A stretch of DNA of 64,000 nt from Breviolum minutum Mf 1.05b.01 (lineage: Eukaryota > Sar > Dinophyceae > Suessiales > Symbiodiniaceae). Position 1 is the first letter of the stretch. Every line of letters begins with the position of its first letter. A program made the translations under genes and the position numbers. Below the pieces are notes generated by a model, which was given only the letters and a program-made list of their open reading frames with translations, ran no database searches and was not told where the DNA came from. Below are positions 31,046-44,112 of this stretch, in pieces. The stretch spans positions 11,771 to 75,770 of the forward strand of contig DF241142.1 of the NCBI GenBank assembly GCA_000507305.1, given 5' to 3'.

Positions 31046-31904
31046 CTGCAGTGCTGGGCACGTAAGCAGTCTGCTTGGAAACGAGATTCATTGATGCCTG
31101 GAACTCAAACAAGGAACTTGAAAAATGAACCACGAACGAGGAAGATCTGCTGTAATCAGAATCAATCGCAGCTCCCATGTCACACTTCGGGGTGTCCGAA
31201 ACACTGCTGTTTGACGAACAAAAACTTTCGTCCCACTGGCAACTGCGGGCACAAAATAGAAAGGTCTCTGATGATGATGAAGCGAGATGGACCGCCAACT
31301 TGTGGACATTGATGGTCAATATTCTAGTACGAAAAAGCAGGATGGAGGAAAAAAAGGCGAAAGGCAGGCCATCAATCCATCAATTGTCACGAACCAACTC
31401 CTGTGACGGCCAAACAAAAATCTGCCTTCAATGTCCAGCTCGAAACTTCTTCAAACTCCATTGCTGCTATAGAATTGAATAGAATTTGTTTTGATCGGTC
31501 CATCACCCCATGAATTGGAAAACACTTCTGTAGCCTGTCCTAGTGGCTGGTGGCGTATGTTGCTTGATTTCCCGTAGTTTCACCTAATGCCAAGGTCAAC
31601 TCATCAGCGATGATTTTGGGGGTTGTGGATTGAAATTTGGTGCCTCGTAGAAGCCTCCGTTTTTATTGAAATTTGGGAAAAGGGAGGATTCCTTCCCATT
31701 TTTCTGGGATGCAATAAGGGTCGATGTTTGTTTGAAAATGGCACTGCACAACGATCCCCTTCAACTTGTAGCCTGCACGAGGTGGCTTGGTTCATTGCCT
31801 TTCCTTTGGCAAAATGTATCCTGCTCAAAGATTCGGATTTTTCCAGCCCGAATAGATTCATGCTTCATGCCCAGTGGTCCTAGGTTTTGTTGATGTGGTG
31901 ATAC

Positions 31905-32134
31905 CCATGTCCCAAGCACCAAATGGATAAGTTCCCCAAGTTCCTTGCTCCCAACGTTGCCATCTTGGGTGGCATTTTGTCCACTTGAGGATGTCACCAA
32001 TAAGAGTCCAGGTGGATGACGTGCATGGGTAAGTTGGTTGTACAGCATCTGCATGTCCTCCACTCGGGTTTTTCCAGAATCTCCAGGTGGTTGACGAAAG
32101 GGGAAATGTCCCCCGAGTTGTTGAAACACAAATC
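31905..32134 (-). CDS. Candidate exon, unknown
   Basis: 230-nt segment from acceptor TTTTTCAG to donor GTATCA. It reads FVFQQLGGHFPFRQPPGDSG, then RVEDMQMLYNQLTHARHPPG and SKELGELIHLVLGTW. All three minus frames are largely open here, so the frame is a judgement on composition. Confidence 0.4.
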
Positions 32135-32392
32135 CTGAAAAACCAGACAAATGGCCAAAAATGACAATGCTTGCTCCACTTTTGCAGTATGCTATGAGGC
32201 ATCAACATATACTCTCATGTTTCCCATGCCTTAAAAATCCCAAAAACGGGCAACTCAAAGGTCAGCTCGGCTTCCAAAGAAACAACCTCCCTGTTGGAAC
32301 CTGTGGAAAGGTGTTGCGTCTGCGCGACATCACCTGCATTTGTGTTCCCACAATCTGAGACCATGAGGGGTCCCAAAACAAAACTTCCGAAC

Positions 32393-32451
32393 GATCTCGG
32401 CATCTCCCAGAGGCACATCACGCAGCTCGGAGAACACGCGATCATCCAGGC
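32393..32451 (-). CDS. Candidate short exon
   Basis: 59-nt exon from acceptor CACCCAG to donor GTTCGG. It reads LDDRVFSELRDVPLGDAEI. Confidence 0.35.
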
Positions 32452-33921
32452 CTGGGTGAAGGTGTAGCCATATTTTGATTTTTGGGTAACGACTGTATAT
32501 TGGGGAGTTGTATATCTTGTTTTCCCCATTTGGGGAATATGTTTGCTTCTTGCTTTTTGGCTGATTTTCCTGCTTTTTTTTGCTGCTGTTGGAAGGGTGC
32601 GGTCCTGGACTTGAGGGGGAATTTGACGCAATGGTTGCATATTCGAAGGTTCTCATCGCTATATGGTCCTTGTGCTTCTTCTTTTGCTTGCTGCTCTTGT
32701 TGTTATGGGGGTGTGCATGTTGATAAGGATCAGGAAGGATCAGAATGAAATCATAAGGATGATGAGGATGAGAACAACCAAAGCACCAAAAAGGACAAAA
32801 GCAGCACAAGCAGGGAAAGGAAAAGAAGCAGCAAAAGCAACAAAAGCAGCGAAAGCAAAAAAAAAACAACAAAAGCAACAAAAGGCAACAAAGACCAAAA
32901 TTAAGTCCAAACAAAAAACTGCCCTCCGTTTCAATTTAAGGTGACTTCTGTTTACATCTTTTTTTTCCCAAAATGATGGTTTTGTAAAAATTATGAGTTG
33001 ATGATTGAGCCCAACAACCGAGACTGACACCTTGGTCAACCAACCTATCTGTATAGAGTAACTTACCACGGACAGCTGGGGGCACAGGACTAAAACGAGC
33101 TCGAAACTCTGCAAGCTGCTCCTCACAAAATTCAAACAACATGCATGCAAAAAAAACACAACAGTATAAATTGTATATCATTGTTGAAAGTCAAGTTGGA
33201 GCACTATCTTTTCTTGGTGGAAGTGTATATATAGATATAATGCTATAATACATATATTATGTCACTCAGTGTAAACGTATGTAAAATGCCATTTCCCAGA
33301 TAGTACACAGTCGCGAGGGACAGGGTCCACAAACATCGACCAGGATGCAATCGGCTGTCCTCAAAGACTTGTTGGGAAACGCCTGAGGCAACTTTTGCTA
33401 CGCCAATGAAACTGGATTGCAGGCTGACAATCTAAAGGACGTGACATACCCATCTGCAAACCCCCTCACGAGTAGTATACTTAGTATACATGTAAGTAGA
33501 TGTATCTAGCGGTATCAAGCGTCATGTCTTGGGGACAGCTTGGCAGCCAGCCCACAGCAGAGGCACGAAATCAAGCAGCAACCTTTGACCAACGGGATGC
33601 ACCTGGAGCGTCTTCTTCCTCATCCACACCCTGCAACTTCATAATCGCCGCCTAATTGTGGGATGGTTGAAGGTTCCGCTGGGATGTTTTTTTCCACGAG
33701 GGAAAAAACCCGATACAAGTGTACCATCTCATCTTTGTTACCCAAGATGGCGTGGTGACATGTGGTGACATGATAATTCACAAGTGCTGCTCTGGGATAT
33801 CTTTTTCATGCTGTTGGACTTCCAGTTCAGCTTGGGCGAAACCATTGAATCCCATCTTGGACCAAAAAGGTGGTCGGGATTCTATGCCCCCTGATGGACC
33901 TTGTCCTCAGGTATCGGATAC

Positions 33922-33994
33922 CGTTTTGAGAAAACCCCCTGAGCTCTCCACTTTCGCTTGTGCCTGCAACTGTTCCTGGGTCGCGGCAGGTTGG
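33922..33994 (-). CDS. Candidate short exon, Gln-rich
   Basis: 73-nt exon from acceptor GCTTGAG to donor GTATCC. It reads QPAATQEQLQAQAKVESSGG. Confidence 0.4.
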
Positions 33995-33999
33995 CTCAA

Positions 34000-36241
34000 G
34001 CCAAGGTATAGGGGGTGTGAGATCACCTGAGGCTCACTTAGCGATCAAAACCCCAATCCATTTAACCATCCAAATCCAGCATTGAAATTGCAGCCGCTTG
34101 GGTCGTGGATGAAAATGATGGGAACTCGCCATTAAAAATGAACTTTTGGGATCTTCTTGGGGGATTGTAATCCTCCGCCTCATGCCAAATTTTGCTCCTC
34201 CGAACAATGCTTGCCGTAAAACATCAGACACAAGGACGCGTTCCGACAGGTTCCACAGTTCCACGCTTCCCATTTGTTGCGACTCTGCGTCCTCCAAAGA
34301 AGCAGTAGATACCACTGGTGATGCCTTGACATGAGGTCATGCAGAATAAGACCCCTCCCATTGAACATGGAAGACGGAACTCAACGGATTTTGATGCAGG
34401 TGGTCAAGGTGGTAACACGGGCCATTCGCGTCAAACCAACCAACCAATAGTACATCATATCATCCAGTTCATCTGATCAAATGACACTACGTCTCCTTCA
34501 TTGTCTCACAAATCAGGTGGATTTCCCGGGGGTGAATTTAGATATGCAGCTATATACATTCCGAACTTTCAAAGTGCAAGTTGTGCGTATGTATGACTAT
34601 GTACATAGATTCCATAGATGTCATGCACACGACATTGTTGTTTGAGTGGTCACTGCATTCGATTTTATGCTGAGAACTGTTTGTTGAACATGGCCGAAAT
34701 CATTTGCCAGTACAACAACCAAGTCCCTGATATGAGAAACATGTGCTTTGTGATTGTTTAAGGCATGTGTTTGTCAATGATGTACCAGACACCATCATCT
34801 GGATACGCTACAATAATTTACCGCAAATTTTCGAGGCTTCCTGCTTCCTGCTAAACTACCATGTACAGTGAGGTAGGGTGAAGTGGTCATAATGTGCCCA
34901 CATCATCCTGTGAGCACACCATCATAGCCACCAACCACCTTAACCCAGCCTTCGGAAGGGCCAAGGCCTCCTGGTAGCCACCTGTTGTTGACTGGTTTGG
35001 GGGGGGGCGTCGTTCTGTTGAAGTTGAACCATGGTATACTCTCCGAAGATTAACAGGGATGAATAGGATAGATCTATTTGCAAATAGCGGCGTTCGAAGA
35101 TTCAGCATGGCCGGTACCCTTCTTAAATATAACTGGTGAAGTTGTGACCTGCCACGGGCAATAACCACTCCTTGAGACTTGAGACTGGTAGGTGCTCATG
35201 CGACCCGAAACACCCTGATTGGTAGCAGGTGAGTGCCTGACTGCACATATCCTAAGGACTAATGTAAATAGGGACTTGCTGCAGCTTCGACTCAGCACCG
35301 CTGCGCACTGCTTGAAGTCAATTTCGGATGCGTATACTTATACATCTACACACGTGTATACATACCGCAATCCAAAAGAGAGGGAGGAAGGGAGAGATAA
35401 AAATATCTTTGTATGTACATAGCTCTCCAACAACTCCTTCCAACCACAATCTACTATCAGCCGCAGGGGTTGGAATACACAACAAAAAACGATACCAATT
35501 CCCCCACATTCCCCTTGCCTGGAGGCATAGGTACCGGCGCTGGGGGGTCCTTAGCTAGGATTTTGAATTTAGATGGTGGTTTTTTTGGTTTTGGGATTGA
35601 CCTGCTTCCATCAGCTCTCTACAAAATCCATCATTTCCCAACTCAAAGACTTTTTGGTATTCCCGGATGTGCAAAGAGATAGGCATAGCGGCATACAAAA
35701 AGACACCAGGGCTATATAAGTAACAGCACTCCAAAAACCGTTCAGTAGTGAAGTAAGGGTCTATCACAAAGAAGAATTTCATGGGAGGCAGGCATTATCT
35801 ATTTTCTGAGTGATTTACAAGGAGATAAGGATCCAGAAACTGAATTAAAAGTTGCGACCAGGAAAGTGAATTGTCAGAGATGGCCAATGGCCAGCTTCCT
35901 CCTCCATTTCCCATGCCCCCACTTCAAGGCTGTCACCGATGGCCCCAGTCCACCCAGATCTGCGAAACGGAGGTTTCGCAACCCCCCGGTGTGGCAGTTG
36001 TGGTTAGCAAGATGAAGTCCAAGCAGTGGGTTGACATCCCATTGCTGGCATGGAAGGCTTTCTTTCATTCATGTTCAACTGAAGTCTTCTCAAAACACCA
36101 CGGATGGCTTCAAGTGAAGCTCTCCAAATCCCAGATCTTCAGTGCTGAAAACAACAAATTACCAGGTAATTTGTAACATCAATCCCAGGTGGAAACCAGG
36201 TCCACCCAGCAAACAAGTAACAGCAACACATTCCAACCCAC
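34000..36241. other. Stretch without a supported exon
   Basis: No splice-bounded protein-like frame was found. AT-richer, probably intron or intergenic. Confidence 0.35.
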
Positions 36242-36389
36242 CGAGCCTAAGGACTGCGATCCAAGTCCCAGCAAACTGGAGGCCATGGCTGCGGGGCTTT
36301 GGCCCGGATTCGGCAAGGCCAACGCGGCGGTTGCCGCGGAAACATCCTGGGAGCCTTCAGGGAGTGGGCCAGCCTGCCAAGGCTCTGAC
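36242..36389 (-). CDS. Candidate exon, Ala/Pro/Ser-rich
   Basis: 148-nt GC-rich exon from acceptor TTGGACAG to donor GTGGGT. It reads SEPWQAGPLPEGSQDVSAAT, then SPAAMASSLLGLGSQSLGS. A plus-strand frame is also open but lacks splice sites. Confidence 0.45.
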
Positions 36390-36863
36390 CTGTCCAAGTT
36401 GAAGGTTTGGAAGTGAAGTCAGGTTGGTGAATTTTCCGGTGGTGGTTTTTTTGGCATTTTGGAACTTCTCAGTTGTGTACATAGAAAATACATGCTCATG
36501 GTAATACATGGCATACACACCTAAACAAATAAGTAAAGGTACTGAGATACATGGACCCTGTATCAAGACACCTGTCTTGCGAGGGCGAAAAGAGCTACAT
36601 TCTACATAATTCCTTAATATCCGCTGTTCTACGTGGAGGAGTGCCGAGCACTTTCAATTGTTGTTCAAACACGGGGCATGTCCGAAGATACAAACCACAC
36701 TAGCCCCTTCCAACATCATCACCCAAGGACTCAACCAATCAAAGCAAACCACAAGTATCGCTCACCCATATGCATCCAGCCATCTTTACATGCTCTAGTC
36801 TCCAACGGTTATGCAATTCCATCCAATGTTTTCGGTTTGGGCTCCTTCTACCCCAGTCCGTAC

Positions 36864-36945
36864 CCCTGGCTGTTGCCTTGGCACTGGCACTACCGCAGGG
36901 GGTGGCTTTGCCACAACTGCTGCCTGCTTGCTCATGAACGTTTGC
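36864..36945 (-). CDS. Candidate exon, Pro/Val-rich
   Basis: 82-nt exon from acceptor GCTCCAG to donor GTACGG. It reads QTFMSKQAAVVAKPPPAVVP. Confidence 0.45.
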
Positions 36946-37293
36946 CTGGAGCGGAGCCAGGTTTTTCAGAAATCTTTTGATGTAAGAAACCCATCCATGT
37001 GTCCATGTCCCACACAAAAGGATGGACGTCCTTTGAATCAAACAAATGCCACTTGGGACATGATTTTTGCTGTGCGGGAGAGGGGAGGGAAAAAAAGGAG
37101 AATGGATGGAGGTACATACGTTCTACCTTAAAGAGGTACTAGATTATGCTTCTCATACCAAGAGAACACCCATAACCACCAACTACCCATGTCCACTATC
37201 AAGACCTACCAGTGCAGGTTTTGCATGTTTGACCTGCACGTGTTATAGAAAGAAATGAAAGAAACGATGCAGGGGACTCATCCTCATGCGTAC

Positions 37294-37416
37294 TTGGCAA
37301 GCAAGTTCCGCCTCCGGAAACAACCACCGTATGGCGCACCAACCCACGTCCCCAACTGTCCCCCCACGGCACCCAGTGGCAGCTCCCATTGGTGGCCCAA
37401 CACCAGAGCTCTTGGC
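37294..37416 (-). CDS. Candidate exon, Gly-rich
   Basis: 123-nt segment from acceptor ATTTGAG to donor GTACGC. It reads AKSSGVGPPMGAATGCRGGT. The frame is moderately convincing. Confidence 0.3.
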
Positions 37417-37479
37417 CTCAAATCCAAGTTCAAACCCTTCTAAGATTTATGATATATGATATAACTGATACATATACAT

Positions 37480-37524
37480 ATATATATATTGATATAACAT
37501 TATATAAATTGATATAAGATTATA

Positions 37525-37556
<32 letters not shown>

Positions 37557-37567
37557 GTGTGTGTGTG
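37480..37567. repeat. TA/TG microsatellite
   Basis: Alternating TA tract ending in a short TG run. Confidence 0.9.
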
Positions 37568-37819
37568 ATATGAGCCCGTTTCCCAACTGCACGCTCATAC
37601 TTTCCAACCACCCGGCAACCCTTCGACAAAAAGCGGGGGAAGTCCGATTCAGAAGCCAGCTGGCTTTCACTAATCCATCTGCATCACAGGTAATTTGCTA
37701 CGAAACAAACGTGAAGGACATACCCAAACCAAGCTGTATGATTCGGGAGGAGCCCCCCCATGTAAAGGTGGCTACTACAAATGGCCCTCATCCCTAAGTG
37801 CTTTTTAAAAAGAAAGCAC

Positions 37820-37991
37820 CTAGAATCACAGCCCATGAGATGATCAGCCACAATGGAACCAAGACACAAAGGAACCGGTCTGCCCCGGGGCTGGTGGCCG
37901 GGGGATCAATTGAGTCGGTGCCATGGGTCCAGGTGCCGGCGGCATCCCAGGTCCAGACCTTTGGGAGGCCGGATGCCAGCACTATCCAGCT
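37820..37991 (-). CDS. Candidate exon with a membrane segment
   Basis: 172-nt segment from acceptor ACGCCAG to donor GTGCTT. It reads LPKVWTWDAAGTWTHGTDS, then a hydrophobic span FLCVLVPLWLIISWAVIL that fits a transmembrane helix. An alternative exon from the acceptor at about 38010 reads NMTPELDSAGIRPPK and fits the phase of the 38.3-kb exon better. Confidence 0.35.
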
Positions 37992-38338
37992 CTGGCGTCA
38001 TGTTTTCTGAGCAAAGATCTGATACACAAGAAACTTGACTTATCAAATATCCAGTGGTACATAGAGGAGGGGCAGTTCCCAATGAAATGAGTCTACGAAT
38101 CAATCGGAAGAACAAAAAATTAGAGGAATACTCAAGTTGCCTTCTCACTCTCACACTTCGACTCAATCACATCCTGAGTGTTAAACCATGAGGCCCCAGG
38201 TGGCTGACCTTGAGATGAAGTAGTTTCTGCGAGATGAAATTGCATGGTGACTTGAGATTACAATATCAACTCCAAATTCTACTCAACTTTGCGCTCTAAA
38301 TTTCTTCCATGACCACCACTGGAATGGCAGCTACCTAC

Positions 38339-38503
38339 CAGAAAACTCTTCAACGGTCCCATCAACTGGCAGTAACAAAAACCTAGGGGTCTGGCTACCA
38401 TAGCCATCGCCACCTGACCACCTTGAAAGAACAAACAAGGCAAACAACAACAACAACAACAACAACAACAGCTGTGCAACCATTACAGCGAAACACCACT
38501 TTC
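38339..38503 (-). CDS. Candidate exon, transmembrane helix built from a GTT repeat
   Basis: 165-nt exon from acceptor TGTGTAG to donor GTAGGT. It reads KWCFAVMVAQ, a Leu run encoded by repeated TTG (GTT microsatellite), FALFVLSRWSGG, and then TPRFLLLPVDGTVEEFS. The Leu run fits a signal anchor or transmembrane span. Confidence 0.5.
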
Positions 38504-38509
38504 CTACAC

Positions 38510-39506
38510 AGGTGCTTGAAGTTACCAACCGACCCACAAAAATCAACCAAACTGTCATTCTATCTTTATCCTTTGATGTAGAGAAAGGCGTTATACATAA
38601 CTTGATGCTTCCAAAAAAGAAAATCGCAGTTGGAACATCGGCTTCTTGGCCACTTGGGAGTTGCCACAAAACAGGGTGTCGGTGTTTTCTCAGGGCTTCG
38701 AAATATGTGCTTGAGAGCCCTGCATCCCCTTGCTAAGCCTTGCACATTCCTTCTAAATATCTTTGAGACTACTGATTTTTGCCCAGAGATATCCGTGCTA
38801 TGCCTCTTTACATTGGCCGGCCTCTTTCGAAGTCAAAAGCTCCTTTATTTGACCTTCCCTAGCGAACCCTCAACAACTCCCAAGATCCAGACTGCCCCGT
38901 CTTCCCATCACCTGGCCGACACACGCACCCATTGAGATACGCTCCCCAAAACATAGCCCCTAAATCCGGATGATATTGTTCAGCCGCCAGGGACAGCATC
39001 TTTTCCAAGGGCTTTGGAGCTCATTTTGGAGGAGGGTAACACCTATGATTGGAGATAAAGGATCTTTCAAAGCGGCGTGGCAATTCTGAAACATCAAGAG
39101 TATCATCAAACTGAAACATCTGAAGTAGGACACACAAGAAGACAGCATGTCAAGACAAGGGTTGTAAAAGAGTACAACATCTGGTTTTGAGTTGACCCTG
39201 CCACTTAACATCGGTGCCACGGATTAAGTGCGAGGGACCCATCTCTCATAATTTTCATGGTCAAAATCCAGCTGCGATAGGACCCTGCAAAGCTTGGATG
39301 TTTCCCCGCCACTCCCTGGGGTCACCTTGTCTCTTTGCCCAGGTGCTGCTAGTGACTCATTTAACCAAAGGCCACCGAGTTGTTGGTGACACTCTTGGCT
39401 AAATTTCTGTGAGTCCATAAGTTTGTCAAATGTTACCCCTTTCTGAAGTGTTATCTGAAAAAAAAATGGTGCTATCGTGCCACCAATGTAACTGCACGTT
39501 AGACAC
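38510..39506. other. Stretch without a supported exon
   Basis: No clear exon on either strand. Confidence 0.35.
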
Positions 39507-39565
39507 CTGGCAACCCAGCTGAAGTCCAGGCCCAGCAGCCCCGGCCCCTGCCTTTTCCCCCAGAC
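39507..39565 (-). CDS. Candidate short exon, Gly/Ala-rich
   Basis: 59-nt segment from acceptor ATCCGAG to donor GTGTCT. It reads LGEKAGAGAAGPGLQLGCQ. Confidence 0.35.
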
Positions 39566-39577
39566 CTCGGATATAGC

Positions 39578-39655
39578 AATGGTGGTTAAACAACTGGTTC
39601 GACTCCAAGGATGAATTGACTCGTCGGCTAAAAACGTTCAATGACATACTGGCAT
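39578..39655. repeat. Dispersed repeat, copy 2
   Basis: Partner of 24942-25020. It runs directly into the GGT array. Confidence 0.55.
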
Positions 39656-39779
39656 GCTGGTGGTGGTACTGGTGGTGGTAGTGGTGGTGGTGCTGGTGGT
39701 GGTAGTGGTGGTGGTAGTGGTGGTGGTGCTGGTGGTGGTAGTGGTGGTGGTGGTGGTGGTGGTGGTGGTGGTGGTGGTG
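39656..39779. repeat. GGT/GCT microsatellite
   Basis: GGT array with regularly spaced AGT and GCT variants. It reads poly-Gly on the plus strand and poly-His/Thr on the minus strand. Confidence 0.9.
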
Positions 39780-39789
39780 TATATTTCTG

Positions 39790-41280
39790 TGCGGGGTTTT
39801 TTGATGGTGATCACCATGAGCACTCAGCTTCATCATCCTCATATGTGCTGTTGTGCGGTGCCTGTGGATCTCATAACACCCAACTGCAGCCGCGCATGAG
39901 TTCTCCCAGGGCCCCTGACCATTGGCCCCAGCCTGCCAGACCAGCTTGCAACATGACATGTGAAAGAAAGGCCAGATGCCCTCTTAAGGCCAGTTCTAAG
40001 CCTGCAACTCTTCCAGGAAATGAGGAAGAATCAACTTGACTCGGAGCCTTTTACTAAGCTGTGTTTCAATACCCGCTGGGATGCGGTAAGAATGTTGACA
40101 GTGAACTGGACGTGAAAGTGGCTAAAGGATATATGTGCTAGCAGTCCCAGCACACTGGAAGTTCAGCCCATCACCAGAACCCTGTGACATCACTGCCTTT
40201 CGCCCATGCAGCAAACTTTGAAGTGAACAAAAAGCGACCCAGTTCTAAAGGCTGAGTAGGGAATTGAAATCTAACTCACCAAGATGAAAAAAGGTCCTGT
40301 TGAGAGGATCTTTGCAACTAAAATCACCGAGTGAGGGGTAGGTACCATGTCAGTTATACATTAAAAAATGCCTGAGGATAAGCCAAGTCTCTCAAAACCA
40401 AAATCATAATCCCAATACACAGATTCGACAGTCCAAATTTCAAATTGTCGGAATAGAAGTGGAGCTATGAACAAGCTGAAAATCATGCCATTGATTCTTG
40501 ATCTTCTTGCGTCATGTCCTGCGGTCAATTACTTGCAGTAATGGTTCTTCCACTACAACTCAGTTTCGTCATGTTCTTCCCTCAGCTGATGCATTCGCAG
40601 GACGTTCTCAGTCGCTCTAAGGCGGGTAACTATGCGAGTGGCAATGATCTACAAAACCCGAGGTGGTTTTTCCTACAGTACAAAGGCAAAGTCCTTCCAG
40701 ACAAACCCCATTCCTCAAGCAAAAAAACTACAGTACCCGAGCTTGAAGGAAACATACCAACTTTCACCTCTCGAAGCTGCACTGTGACCCGAGAATTTCA
40801 CCACGAATGCACCTCCACCACTGGCAGATGAGCTACCCCATCCTGGCAATGTGCCAAAAGTAGATTGAACCCTCACATGTAATAACGTGGCACCTGCCCT
40901 TTTCAGAGCGAGATTGCCTTTTTGGGGGAAGTTATGGGTTGCTCATATGAGTGGCTTCAAAAACAGATACAACAATACAAGTCAGGTGATTAGTGCTTAT
41001 CAAGGTTGACTGAATGCCCGACATTTTGTTAGTCGTGTGCTGCATGGGTGTAGCTCCAGGGCAGCTGGATTCAGCACCAATGCCACTACGACAAGTGGAG
41101 TGCGGAGATACCAGGATGCTTTGTCAGGTTACAACAATCTGGCAACCTCAGTTGTACATTTGGATGATGTGTGAATGGTGGAGTGTTGATGAGGTGGTGA
41201 ATTCCCACCACACGTGCTTGCAGGCTTACCGGGCTTACCTTCATCAAACAAGAAAACCTCTGTGGTCGGCGGAATCCTAC
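39790..41280. other. Stretch without a well-supported exon
   Basis: A GC-rich patch at 39860-39960 is open on the minus strand in more than one frame. No convincing exon beyond that. Confidence 0.35.
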
Positions 41281-41380
41281 CTATCCATCCGGAAGCCCCC
41301 TTCATCATAACCTCCGCTATAGCCACCATAGCCGCCGTACTCGCCATAGTCGCCATAGTCACCACCATACTCACCGTAGC
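41281..41380 (-). CDS. Candidate exon, Gly/Tyr-rich prion-like segment
   Basis: 100-nt exon from acceptor CGGGCAG to donor GTAGGA. It reads GYGEYGGDYGDYGEYGGYGG, then YSGGYDEGGFRMD. Gly/Tyr tracts of this type are common in hnRNP-like RNA-binding proteins; no RRM is visible nearby. Confidence 0.55.
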
Positions 41381-41579
41381 CTGCCCGAAACATGTGAAAA
41401 GTCATTATTTAAACCACCACACAGGTTGGGTCCGCACACCATCTGCGCCTATATCTTGGGCTCTCATCTCTTCTGCAACAAGTTGTTTCAATGAACGATG
41501 ATGTGGCTGTCAGCTTGATGCCTCCCCAACTCATGCTGCCACTGCAACCTGAGGATGAGCGGCCACGACAAGGCTGGCG

Positions 41580-41580
41580 G

Positions 41581-41652
<72 letters not shown>
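41580..41652. repeat. ATG trinucleotide array
   Basis: About 24 pure GAT units. Confidence 0.95.
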
Positions 41653-41653
<1 letters not shown>

Positions 41654-41799
41654 CCTCTCCAAACATCCCCCACACGATGCCCAACTGCTTCGCATGCTCC
41701 AAAACCCTGGCCTCTTGGCCAACTGCCCCTCGGGAATGGGTAGCATGCTACGGGACGAAGCAAGAAATGCTGCGGTTGGAAACTCAGGATAATCCACCG

Positions 41800-43513
41800 A
41801 GGAGATCGATGTTTTCCTGGATGCGGATGTGCAAGTTGCTTTTTAGTTGAGATTTATATCACATCTGATACACCCAATGTTTGTGTGGCTGGTGTCTTGG
41901 GGATAAAAGTTGCTTGGACCAAATAAGATCTTTCCACCTTCCGCTTCCCACAATAGTTTGGCACCTCACTTTTTCGGGGGCTTCGTTGACTGCACAAGTC
42001 AAGGTCTACCCACTGCCACCTGACCTTTGGTCATGTGTCCAGTGGGTCGTCCCCCGGTTGTCGGATAGGCATCAGTTTTCAGCTCCTGAGGCGGATGCGC
42101 TAACTGCGTTTCGCAGCCATGATGGATTGATGACGGTCGTAGTGAATGCTGATAGGAAAACCTGTACCAAAAGTTACTACTGTAAAAGTCTCTAGAAGTC
42201 TCAGTCCTAATCAGCCAATGATGCGGGATCCTATACTTCCTAGATCGATTTTTTCGAAAAACCCCATCCCTAGATGATTTTTGATTCTTGGAGCTATGCA
42301 ACAATACTGTTTTCACACCAAGGGGGTGGCTGGTATCCATCTGGTCCAACCGAAGAATTCATAGGGACTTGATACTTGATACTGAAAAAAATGCTTCACA
42401 CCTATGCATCTTTCAACCTCAAGTCTACATACACCCCCCCAAAAGGCCATTTTGATGCATAGTGGATGCGTCCTCTCATCTCTACAACATCACCGTATCA
42501 CCACACCTTCACCCGGAGGAATCGGAGGCAGAGGACGAGGATGATGATGAGGTGCTTTCCTCTACGGGAGGTGCCTGGCATAGCAAGGCTTGAAGTTGAG
42601 CATTTGGTGACACCTCAATCACAAGCAAAATGGTGATGAAACTTAGCCCCAAGGGGGTGTGCTACAATGGGGTGTATGATCCTCCGCGCAATTGGCTTTG
42701 GTTCAAGATGGTGGATACGTTGAAAGGTGATAAACATGCTGAACACCAAAGCTCTTTCACCTTGGCTATCAGCCAACCACCCAACCACCCTGCCATTGCC
42801 TGCCTCCTTGCCTACGATCAGCTGCCTGCAATGTCGAAGCTGGGAAGTCCATGATCCACAAGGGAATGGACTCAAAAGGCTACAGTACCTTTCCTGTCTC
42901 CCTCCTCTTTAGCAAACAGCTCACTGAAGACTCCATGTATTCATGAGGCCATTGGAATGAGATTTTTCACCTGAAATATCCGTTTAGCTTTGTCCATTTG
43001 CCAGGATTTAGTTCTTCTTGAATTTGAAATCCCTACAACGAGCTTATGGATCTTGCAGTATCACACCATAATGTACAAGTACTATTTCATAGACTTGGCT
43101 CACCATTTGCACTGGATTTCCGATGTCGCCTCCCTTCCAACCCCCCAAGTCCCAAGTCCAACCCAATGGGTTTTTACCAATGGACCATCCTCAACCCAAA
43201 TTGGCACCTCACCGCCGTGCCGACCCAAGCGTTCTGTCGTTGAACGTTCTTCTCACGTCCTCCCTTCTCGTCCCTTGGAGGCGTCAAGCGGTACATATGT
43301 CTGAGAGGAAAATCCAGACAGGTCCAAGCTGAAGAATGAAAAGCTTGAGAAGGCTGGAACATACTATTGTAATATATTGATATATGTTGGTATTCGGTAT
43401 ATATTACGTATATATACTTATACTTTGTTTATTGATTTACTGTATCTGTTTTTATTCTTCCTATATACCAACTCTAACCTTCACTGCATATCCATCACCA
43501 CTGCCAGCTCCAC
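41800..43513. other. Stretch without a supported exon
   Basis: An acidic plus-strand frame near 42510-42570 (EESEAEDEDDDE) is the only plus-strand candidate seen. Its minus reading is poly-Ser, and it is not called. Confidence 0.35.
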
Positions 43514-43578
43514 CCTTCCGAGTTGGCGGACGCCCAACGTTTCCGCAAGCCGTTCAACTCCCTCTGCTGGCGTTGCAC
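43514..43578 (-). CDS. Candidate short exon
   Basis: 65-nt exon from acceptor GTGGCAG to donor GTGGAG. It reads ATPAEGVERLAETLGVRQLG, a plausible helix. It would join the 44.1-kb exon in phase only if that exon uses a GA donor. Confidence 0.45.
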
Positions 43579-44112
43579 CTGCCACGGGCAAGTCGCCAAA
43601 TCCATAAATGAAATGTGAATTCCATCAGCCATTGGGAGCATTCAGCGTTGCTGCTGCAATTGGACCAAATCTTTTGATTCATCAAGAAATGTGATATCAA
43701 CAACCAAGTTCGTGGTAGTCGTTTTTTGCCCGTACTCTCTGGAGGGTTTGGACAGGATCAACCTCAATTCTAGCAAGATGCGTTTGCACAGAATCATGCG
43801 AAGGCAACTGCATCAGCGCCCGCTCTCTCGAACAAACAGAATCGTTTGTTAAGCACTATTTCTCAGACTTGAAACGTCTTTTGCCGAGACGAATATGTCA
43901 ATAATCTATCTGATTTTCGACATAAACGACAAAAGTGCCTAATTTTGCATAGCTTTCTCGCTAGCGGCTAACCTTCTTCTATGAAACACTTTCGTCAGGT
44001 CAGTTGAAGGTGGCAATGGTCATGTCAATGATTCAGCCAGGAGCCTGAAAAAATGCCCCTGGTGAAACCATCATCGATGTTAGAAAATCAAGTGTTCAAA
44101 GTCCAAGGTAAC

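Noticed and set aside
32663..32944. Plus-strand frame with a hydrophobic start and Lys/Ala-rich tail
   Set aside because: It derives from an AGCAAAA-type low-complexity tract, and no splice or homology support is visible.
33985..34002. GGTTGGCTCAAG resembling the end of the dinoflagellate spliced leader on the plus strand
   Set aside because: Only the last ten bases match; the preceding GCCATTT part is absent, and the minus strand gives a better exon reading.
39590..39640. tRNA-like TGGTTCGACTCC near 39596
   Set aside because: It resembles a T-loop, but no acceptor stem, D-arm or anticodon arm could be folded around it, and it belongs to the dispersed repeat.
42500..42570. Acidic plus-strand segment EESEAEDEDDDE
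   Set aside because: Short, next to a GAT repeat, on the strand without other exons, and its minus reading is poly-Ser.
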